Assembly (NCBI GenBank): GCA_946800325.1
Contig: OX326959.1
Coordinates: 11,600,862-11,664,861 of the forward strand
Direction: 5' to 3'
DNA length: 64,000 nucleotides
DNA from: Luzula sylvatica
Lineage: Eukaryota; Streptophyta; Magnoliopsida; Poales; Juncaceae
Part shown: positions 56,497 through 64,000 of the stretch, one piece after another
How the letters are laid out: every line of letters begins with the position of its first letter
How positions within the stretch are numbered: the first letter of the stretch is position 1
Position numbers and translations under genes: made by a program
The notes under the pieces: model-generated
Seen by the model: the letters and a program-made list of their open reading frames with translations, nothing else
Told to the model about the DNA's origin: nothing
Database searches by the model: none

Positions 56497-57200
56497 CTAC
56501 ATCTGAACCATCAATTGATAGGGTTAAAGATCCATGCTCTTTTCCCCCAAAACCTACAAACGGGAGAGAGAGAGAGAGAGGGAGAGAGAGAGAGAGAGAG
56601 CCTACATACAAGAGAGAATGAGGCGTACAAAGAGGAGGGAATTTTTTTGGAGTTACCAAAAAGATATGAGATTTTTTAGAATATCAAAAAAATTAAGAAG
56701 TTTTTTGAAAATTTCTCTAATAAAAATATAGCATTATATGTGTTGGTTTTGAATTTTTTTATATCATGTCTATAATGTATCATTTTGTTAAAGTTTAATC
56801 ATGGCTCCGTGTACTGGGAACATAGTAAATTGTCTCATTTATTAAAGTTCAATTTTCTTTGTTTTTGTTTGGAGAGAGAGGTAAAGAAATGGAAATGATA
56901 ATTCGTTGAGTGGGAGCATAGGAGTCTCATTTAATAAAGTTCATTTTTTTTCATGTTTGTAACGAAGGTAATAAATTTAAAACTCTTCATTTGTGTATAT
57001 ATTAAAGTTCATTATGTTAAATTGTTTGAACAATCAATTCATTTGTGTATAAAATAAATTAAAAAAAAGGGGTAATTTTTCTAGTCCTATTAATAGTTTA
57101 TATTATACACACAAAACAAGCAAAAAATCATACCTTCTACTTGTTATTTGAGCAATAAAAGCGATGAAATTGGATTGTGAAACTGAAAAGTTCAACAATG
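55301..57200. other. Intergenic region with GA microsatellites
   Basis: Contains the glucanase 3' flank, a stretch at 55460-55620 with balanced composition and a 48-codon open frame of no known family, and (GA)n runs at 56463-56495 and 56563-56600. No other gene was found. Confidence 0.5.
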
Positions 57201-57285
57201 GGGGTGGTGGCGCAGTTGGCTAGCGCGTAGGTCTCATAGCTATTGAGGTATCCTGAGGTCGAGAGTTCGAGCCTCTCTCACCCCA
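57201..57285 (+). tRNA. Elongator tRNA-Met (anticodon CAT) with intron
   Basis: The acceptor GGGGTGG pairs with TCACCCC, the D-arm is GCGCAGTTGGCTAGCGC, the anticodon CAT is at 57235-57237, and the T-arm is GAGAGTTCGAGCCTCTC. An 11-nt intron lies at about 57239-57249, one base after the anticodon, the normal place for plant elongator tRNA-Met introns. The spliced length is 74. There is no strong T run; CCCCAAAATTATT follows. Confidence 0.96.
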
Positions 57286-58357
57286 AAATTATTCCAACAG
57301 TGATGATTATTGTGCATTCGTGAAAGACTGGGGTCTTCACATATTTCTGATTATTCAGAGTAACGCACATCTGAGTTCTACTTTTTTTTTTTACATCTCA
57401 GTTTCATTTTATCAGGTTATTTACCAACTGGGTATTTAAAAATAACTTTTTTTTAATTGTTAATTTTAAGCAGAATTTCATGTATGTCCCTACAAAACCA
57501 AATTTGTTCAAACCATTTTCATCATGATTTATTGGGAAATCATTTTACCCTATTAACGCAGTATAAACAGGCTACAAAATCTATAAAAATCCATGTAGCA
57601 GTAACATCTTCAAAATGTAGAGTATCGCCATTATAAGGATTACATTAACATGTTGCGAAATATAAATTAAATTATTTCTCTCATATTGAGGTTTTCATTT
57701 GATGAATAAGATCGAAATCACGAATAAAGACCAATCAAGCTAAACAAAAAGATGCATATAAAATCACCACATGGGGAAGGAAACTCTACTCGCGGCCCAT
57801 TTCATATATTATAAGAAGCCTTCTAACATGCTTCTATATTTCACCGACCAAATCGTAATGTTGTCATGATGACATCATTATTAAATAGAAGTTCAAATTT
57901 GCATTCAAAATATTTTCCAATTAATTTTGTAATTTTAATTTGATTATTTTAATTGAAAATTAATTCGTTGGATCATCGATTAATTCAATTAGATTAAATG
58001 AATTTTTAATTACATTTTATTTATGTGTTAATTGAATGTTTAATTAATTGGGTGTAAATTGGATGAGTGAATTTATAAACATGATAAAATAATGTCATGC
58101 TTACCCAAGATTTGGTGGATAAATTTGAAGAGAATGGTATATTTTTCACATAATATAATAAATTATTGATAATTGAATATTGATTAGTATGAAAAAAAGA
58201 ATAATTTAGTCAAATTATACACGAAACCTGTTTTGCGGCCATACAATAAGTAAATATTTCCAAATTAAACTTCAGAGTTCAGACTCTCCTTATTGGTCAA
58301 AAGAAACTTCACTGGTCGTAAAATCACCACGAAGCTCCTCTCTCTCTCCCTCGCCCC
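57286..58357. other. Intergenic region upstream of the quinone oxidoreductase gene
   Basis: AT-rich. No gene, tRNA or clear transposon end is visible. Confidence 0.4.
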
Positions 58358-58365
58358 TATAAATA
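58358..58365 (+). promoter_or_regulatory. TATA box of the quinone oxidoreductase gene
   Basis: CCTATAAATA lies about 60 bp before the start codon, followed by a CT-rich leader (58370-58392), a common plant core-promoter layout. Confidence 0.7.
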
Positions 58366-58423
58366 TCTGTCTCTCTCTCTCTCTCTCTCTCCCAGTCAAC
58401 TACAGATCTTTCTCTATCTATCA

Positions 58424-60498
58424 ATGGCAGGAAAGACCATGAGAGCTGTACAATATGCCAAGTATGGCGGTGGTGCATCTGCTCTTCAGGTTCTTTATTT
58501 AAGGAGATTTAAGTAATTACTATTTTTAAAACATAAAATTACATATTTATTCTTCACAAAATTAAAATATCATATTTTATCTTTCTAGAAATAATAAAAA
58601 CCCAAAATATCATATTCACCCTTCTAGAAATAAAATTACATATTTATCCTCTTAATAATAAAAATAATATATGTGTCTTTTCGAAATAAAATATCATATT
58701 TACCATCCAATTAAAAAACCGGATTTAGAAAACAGAAAAACTAAATCATAGATTGATTATTATTTAAATTAGAGTCTGGAAACCAAATTCATAAATAATA
58801 AAGCCCGGATTTGAAGAACCGTTAAACCAAATCCTTAATAAATTATTATATATTTTTCTAAATTGTTTTGTATGTTTTAAGTTGCTTTGTTTTGTAAGTT
58901 TTAAATTAGACTGTAAATATGATATTTTGTTTCGAAAGAATATGTATACTTTATTTAATTATTGAGAGAGTAGACATGATATTTATAATTTTAGAAAGGT
59001 AAATATGATAGTTTGGGTTTTTACAAGGATAAATATGTAAAAGATAAAATAGTAATTTGAAATGTTGACGATTAATTTTAACGGAGAAATTGAGTAGTTT
59101 TTAATTTTTGGATAAATATGATATTTTAGATTTATGAGAAGATAAATATGGTATTTTTGTTTTAAGAAAGATAAATATGTAGATACCCGCTTTATTATTT
59201 GATATAATTTCTTTTCTTTTTTTGAAGTATTATTTGATATAATTTTCATTGGTTTTATAGCTCTTATGTGATCAGCAAAAAAAAATAAAAAAATTAATTC
59301 TATCTTTGCAAGTAAAACATGTATTCTAATTACTGAAATTTATAGCATGTCGAGATACCAATTCCTTCGCCGAAGAAAGACGAGGTGTTGCTGAAATTGG
59401 ATGCAACGAGTATTAATCCAGTTGACTGGAAGATTCAGAAAGGCGCAGGAAGACCGTTCTTTCCCCGCAAATTTCCTTTCATTCCAGGTCCGATTCTAAT
59501 TTTCTTATTTTTTTCTTCTAGACCAGAGTTCCAGTAAACAAAAACTAAATTATTCAGGGCCGAAACTTGATTCGATATAAATAATTCCTCATATTTCTTG
59601 AATTGAATACAGGACTAGATTTGGCAGGAGAAGTAATAAAGCTAGGCCCTGATGTATCTTCCTTCAAAGTAGGCGACAAAGTTTTTGGATGGCTCAATTT
59701 TGCAGTTAAGTCCTCAAACTTCGAAAATCAATTCCCACGCAACTTGCCAATGAATCTTAAGGTTTGAATACATAGTTTTAACTTACAAAATCATATCACT
59801 ATTGTTTTCAGAGCGGTGGTGGCCTCGCAGAATATGCCGTGACATCACAAACCTTGATCACTCAGCGTCCAGAAAACATATCTCCAGTTGAGGCTGCCGG
59901 TCTGCCAGTCGCAGCCGGAACCGCACTTCAAGCCCTAAAATTTGCAGGAATTAAATTCGACGGAAAAAAAAATACATCAAATGTATTAATAACCGCCGCC
60001 TCCGGTGGGGTCGGTATATTCGCAGTGCAGTTAGCTAAACTGGCGGGAGTACACGTGACCGCCACGTGTGGAGCCCGTAACATTGAATTTATAAAAGATC
60101 TCGGTGCCGATGAGGTTTTGGATTACAAAACTCACGAGGGAGAAACATTAAAGAGCCCATCTGGCGTGAAATACGATTGTGTGCTCCATTGTGCATCGGT
60201 CATGCCGTGGTCGGTTTTCGAGACAAATTTGAGCGATGACGGTATCGTGATAGACGTGACGGACCCTTCGATAAAAAAGAAGGTGTTTGCTTTGTATAAC
60301 AGGTTTACTTCAAAGAAGAAATTTGTGACGTTATTTTTGAATGGCGATGATAAGGAATTGAAGGTTTTGGCGGATTTGGTTGAGCAAGGAAAGTTGAAAT
60401 GCATTACTGATTCGACACATCCTCTGAGCAAGGCGGAGGATGCTTGGGCTAAGAGCATTGAAGGCCATGCCACCGGAAAAATCATTGTAGAAATGTGA
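58424..60498 (+). CDS. Quinone oxidoreductase-like medium-chain dehydrogenase
   Basis: Four exons: 58424-58489, 59346-59487, 59613-59704 and 59812-60498, giving 328 aa, the length expected for the plant chloroplast-envelope quinone oxidoreductase homologue group. It starts MAGKTMRAVQYAKYGGGASA; the GroES-like part includes TSINPVDWKIQKG and GLDLAGEVIKLG. The Rossmann fold has the NAD(P)H motif AASGGVGIFAVQLAKLAG (about residues 162-179), then GADEVLDYK and a C-terminal GKIIVEM. The zinc ligands of alcohol dehydrogenases are absent, as in quinone oxidoreductases. Family members reduce quinones or 2-alkenals with NADPH. There is no cleavable transit peptide, which is also true of the Arabidopsis envelope protein. 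A second in-frame donor at 59761/59762 would add 19 residues to exon 3; the shorter form fits the family better. Confidence 0.92.
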
Positions 60499-60546
60499 TA
60501 TTAACTTTTGTAAATACTAAAAAGTAATTTACTTTTTTGTTTGTTC

Positions 60547-60552
60547 AATAAA
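60547..60552 (+). terminator. Polyadenylation signal of the quinone oxidoreductase gene
   Basis: AATAAA lies about 50 bp after the stop codon, in a T-rich context suited to plant 3' end formation. Confidence 0.55.
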
Positions 60553-60559
60553 ATTAATT

Positions 60560-62017
60560 CATTTGAACTGATTAAGCCTCTATAGGATTAATTTTGTTGA
60601 TTATGAGTTCTTATGTAAAATAGCAGTATTTTAATTAAGAAAAAAAGTCATAAACGTTCTAATGTTGAATTTACCGCTCTCTTTTTAATCTTTAGTTCAT
60701 TAACAAATTCCGGGCCACATTTTTAGAAGTTAGATGGGTAAATTTGAACTGTTCCGTTATGGATCAAAGCGCAAATAAGCGAGTCTTTGGGAGGCTATAA
60801 TGTATGAAACTACTCCCTTATTTAAAGCTTTGTAAACATAATTTGGGTAATTTATCTATGATTTACGATGCGTAGCCTTATAAGATCTTGAATGCTGGCG
60901 GAAAATAAAATAAGACGCATAACTCAATACACGAGAATGAAAAAGGACATATGTCAACATTATAATAGAGAGTAAATGGTAAAATCTTGCGATCTAATCC
61001 ACATTTTTCGTATTATCTAATGTATCGAGTGTTGTAATATTTATTTACGTATATGACTAGATAAACTAAAAATACATTATACTGACACTTTCCATTCAAT
61101 AAAATATACGCTAGGGATAAATAAGCCGTACCCATTTTATCAAAAAAAAAACATTGGTTGGTAAAATTATAAGAATGATACAACCATGATAAACTACTTG
61201 ATTTATTTTGCTTCTGAGCAATAATACCTTGTTCAATGTATATCCTTCTCCAAAATCATCTTGCTAATCAAATTCGACGAACCATATCTAGCTAATTAGG
61301 ATAGTGATTCAATGACAGTAAATCAGATTCAACCATTGAATACATTTTTGGACAGATCTGCCTCAAAAAATTGTTGTACGCGTCGTTAGCGTGTGAGCGG
61401 TCGAAACAACTGTTATTACTTTCCAGAAAGAAAATACAAAGACAAGGTCACTGATATTTAGGGAGTGAGGCGCCCTTTACAACACTTTCCTAATTCTCAT
61501 TTTGATCTAAAAAATCCAACCATACCGACGGCGAGTGAAAACCCTAGGTACTCTCAAAATCAGATCTAGACCTCCATCTGACAAAATTAGAAGAATCCTA
61601 CATAAGAACTGAGAAATTCTAGGTTTTTTTACCATCTTGTTTATGTTTTTACTTTTTTAAAACTTTGTGCCATAATTTCTTTGGGGTTTGTGAAAATTTT
61701 TGTTGACAAAAGAAACTTTAAACATCAAGAAATTGTAAGGTCTCACTGATCTAATTTAATTTTATGTGTAAGAAGGTTTCTTATAGATCGCAAGTTTATA
61801 AGTTTAGATCTATGGTGTTTTACAAATGTTTTCTGTAGTTTGCTAGTAAATAAGTATAGATCTGTGGAAATTTGTTTTTTTTTCCTCCATTGCTCATGAG
61901 GATTTTCCAAATTAATGGTTTTTTCAGTCCAAATTATTCGAATCATTATTTTCCGTTGGAATTTTTAATAATATTTTAGTCTAATAATTTAACCTTTATC
62001 ATATATATTTTGTACAG
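60560..62017 (+). other. Intergenic region and likely 5' leader of the F-box gene
   Basis: No other gene is visible. Just before the F-box ATG a pyrimidine-rich tract ends in TTTTGTACAG (to 62017), a good splice acceptor, so the gene probably has an intron in its leader. A candidate upstream exon ends AAAACCCTAG before GTACTC near 61547; that assignment is inferred. Confidence 0.4.
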
Positions 62018-63064
62018 ATGAGTTTTTCAAGGGATTGGTCAGAGCTCCAACCGGAGCTACTCGATTTCATCTCTAAGAAGCTTGGTGACATCACCTATTT
62101 TATTCGTTTCCGTGCTGTGTGTAGAAAATGGAAGGCTGCAACAAGCATCTCCGACCCTCCACCGCAGCTCCCTTGGTTACTCAATTTAAATACCAAATGC
62201 TCGCCGGATCTTAATTTCTATAACCTCATAGATAACGAAACACACACCATCACCATCCCAAAAGTTCAAGGCAAGTACGTCGAGGGGCCTTCACACGGAT
62301 ACTTATTGTCCTCTAACGTTCGTGGATTTCGGGACATGTTTCTCTTGAACCCACTTACCAAGGATGAGATCCCTCTTTCTTTCGGGAGACTCTCATTATG
62401 TAAACTCATTCGCTTCGGTCCTAATGCAATTGAAAATGACGAAATTGTTGTCACTTGCATTACGCGCAGTCGATCTTATGGGCGAACCCCTTCTATTATA
62501 GAATTTTGGAAACCTAAAAGTGATGGTAAGATCTCGAGAATTGAATGGGCCCATGAGGTCAAGGCTAGCGCGTATTATCACGGGAAGTTGTTCATTGTCG
62601 ACGGAGACACTTCCGTAATTAATGTGAGCACGGGAAAGGTGATGACTACTGTACCGTGCCCGCAATATTGGGTTAGGAATTTATATAATGAGTACCTAAT
62701 TGAGGTACCGGGGAGATTGCTCCGAGTATTTCGTCGTGATATTAAAAGGCAAGACCGCCCGTTGGAGTCCTTCTTTGATATCTATGAACTAGTTGAAGAG
62801 AATGGGAATTTTCATTGGTCCATTGTGAATGAACTTCCAGGGCTAGTTTTGTTCTTGGATCCTTCACAGGGCGGCATAGCACGCAAGGCTAGTGATCACA
62901 CTGGAGTTGAAGGGAATTGCATTTTTTTCGTGAGAAAGGTCGGCAGTAAACCACACCAAAGGTATTACCTTTGTAAGTATAATTTGGATAATGGCAACTT
63001 GGTGGTGTTGCCTCGTCTGAGGGACGATGTCAGGACCACGTGGTTTGTCCCTAGCCTTGTTTAG
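62018..63064 (+). CDS. F-box protein with DUF295/KIB-type beta-propeller
   Basis: A single exon encodes 348 aa. The N-terminal F-box (about residues 6-47) reads WSELQPELLDFISKKLGDIT, then RFRAVCRKWKAA. The rest fits the plant F-box/DUF295 (KIB1-like) architecture: GPSHGYLLSSN, MFLLNPLTKDEIPL, WAHEVKASAYYHGKLFIVDG, and a C-terminal block GNCIFFVRKVG, YLCKYNLDNGNLVVLP, TTWFVPSL. Such proteins act as substrate receptors of SCF ubiquitin ligases; the target cannot be told from sequence. The ATG directly follows a splice-acceptor-like CAG, and the full F-box lies downstream of it. No damage is visible. Confidence 0.9.
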   Translation: MSFSRDWSELQPELLDFISKKLGDITYFIRFRAVCRKWKAATSISDPPPQLPWLLNLNTKCSPDLNFYNLIDNETHTITIPKVQGKYVEGPSHGYLLSSNVRGFRDMFLLNPLTKDEIPLSFGRLSLCKLIRFGPNAIENDEIVVTCITRSRSYGRTPSIIEFWKPKSDGKISRIEWAHEVKASAYYHGKLFIVDGDTSVINVSTGKVMTTVPCPQYWVRNLYNEYLIEVPGRLLRVFRRDIKRQDRPLESFFDIYELVEENGNFHWSIVNELPGLVLFLDPSQGGIARKASDHTGVEGNCIFFVRKVGSKPHQRYYLCKYNLDNGNLVVLPRLRDDVRTTWFVPSLV

Positions 63065-64000
63065 GGTTGTTTGTTTTAATCGATGGAAATAGTGTGCCGT
63101 GAAGATCGTTATGTACTGTTTCGCTTCGTTTAGGGTTGTCTGTTTCGCTTAATAATTGGATGCTATCTTAGCAGAACTTCTTCTTTTTTTTTCTTTTGTC
63201 GAAGACCTTGTTTGAGTTGATAAATTTGATGTATGAACTAATATTTTACCAGTTTTCTTTGTTACTAAAATATTATAGGTTTTTTATCCTAACAATGAAT
63301 TTAGTTAAGCGATTAAAATATTTTGTTTCTAGGTTCAGTGCCCCATTTGACAGGATATTCATTTTTGCTTTGTTTTCCTATTTTACTATATTACTATTTT
63401 ATGTCATTGTGTAAATGTGGATATAGATTTTAATATCACTCTTAACTGTAATTAAAAGCAACATATAAAACAACCAAATTTGTAAGTTAATATAGAGATA
63501 ATTAAGGTTCCATTTGTTGAACATGCATATTTGATGGTATAATTCCATTTATTGAACAAAGCAAATCATAGTATTTGTAGAATTTCATTATTCAAAATAA
63601 TTAGTAGAAGAAGAATGAAATGCAGAATTTGCATACCAAATTAAAATTAACAACGGTCGAGTTAACTTAGTACATCAAACGTACTCGTCAAGAATAAAAC
63701 GGTCCTCCGTTACTGTTCTTACGTATGCTTAAACACCAATACAATATTATGTATTCATCATTTTACGTTCTTTTTTAAGTACATGCATACAAACACGAAA
63801 CGGCTCATTCGAGTAATACCTTCATGTGTATATTTTCTTCTATATTAATACCAGTAAGTAACTCTGATATAAATTAAGATTTTTCAGCATAATATTTTTT
63901 TGTAAATTGAGAATACACTCATCAAATTCCCAACGAGAAGTGGCGAATCTAAATTGTTTGATAAATTTGATGTATGAACTAATATTTTACCAGTTTTCTT
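63065..64000. other. 3' flank of the F-box gene with a distant direct repeat
   Basis: AT-rich and without a gene. TTGATAAATTTGATGTATGA and the next 23 bases, starting at 63218, recur at 63958 up to the window end, a direct repeat with a period of about 740 bp. Confidence 0.8.

Noticed and set aside
1..64000. CRISPR arrays, riboswitches, ribosome-binding sites, operons
   Set aside because: The window is plant nuclear DNA. The regular repeats seen are minisatellites or transposon sequences, without CRISPR-type spacers.

Overview
This window is plant nuclear DNA, almost certainly from a eudicot. It is very AT-rich. It carries spliced genes with GT-AG introns, an elongator tRNA-Met with the short intron typical of plants, and many plant-type transposons (Copia, L1-like LINE, Helitron, Mutator-like, hAT and small TIR elements). 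No bacterial, CRISPR or phage features are seen.

Layout. 1-6 kb: two decayed copies of the 3' part of a HAD-family hydrolase gene share an old frameshift, and in the second copy one short exon has expanded into a nine-unit, 72-bp minisatellite. A Helitron and a TIR transposon are nested in this block. 6-12 kb: a promoter-like stretch, a TIR element with a near-9-bp target duplication, long microsatellites and a GC-rich block with three pure G runs. 12-21 kb and 38-46 kb: two diverged copies of one repeat-rich segment, told apart by private insertions. Copy A holds a Helitron, a 982-bp nearly complete inverted repeat and an RRM-like exon. Copy B holds a 5'-truncated LINE with a perfect 16-bp target duplication, a 2.3-kb Mutator-like element with a perfect 9-bp target duplication, and several MITEs. 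21-33 kb: three broken Copia retrotransposons surround two copies of an F-box gene fragment; one F-box copy has been fused in frame to a Copia LTR. 32.8-33.7 kb: a four-exon ARF-like small GTPase gene with unusual nucleotide-binding residues, lying tail to tail with a truncated Copia. 34.6-38.5 kb: a non-autonomous hAT element with a perfect 8-bp target duplication, a Helitron terminus and AT-rich repeats. 48-51 kb: a broken hAT transposase with related hAT subterminal repeats.

The gene-bearing right third holds tRNA-Val(CAC), a GH17 beta-1,3-glucanase with an X8 domain (four exons, 481 aa), tRNA-Met(CAT), a quinone oxidoreductase-like medium-chain dehydrogenase (four exons, 328 aa) and a single-exon F-box/DUF295-type protein (348 aa). 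These look like ordinary, independently expressed genes; no operon or cluster logic links them.

The most interesting signals are the exon-to-minisatellite conversion, the 982-bp foldback element, the ARF-like gene with substituted GTPase residues, the LTR/F-box fusion, and a dispersed repeat with LTR-like promoter and primer-binding-site features at six places. All gene calls rest on reading motifs and splice sites by eye; no database search or transcript evidence was available.
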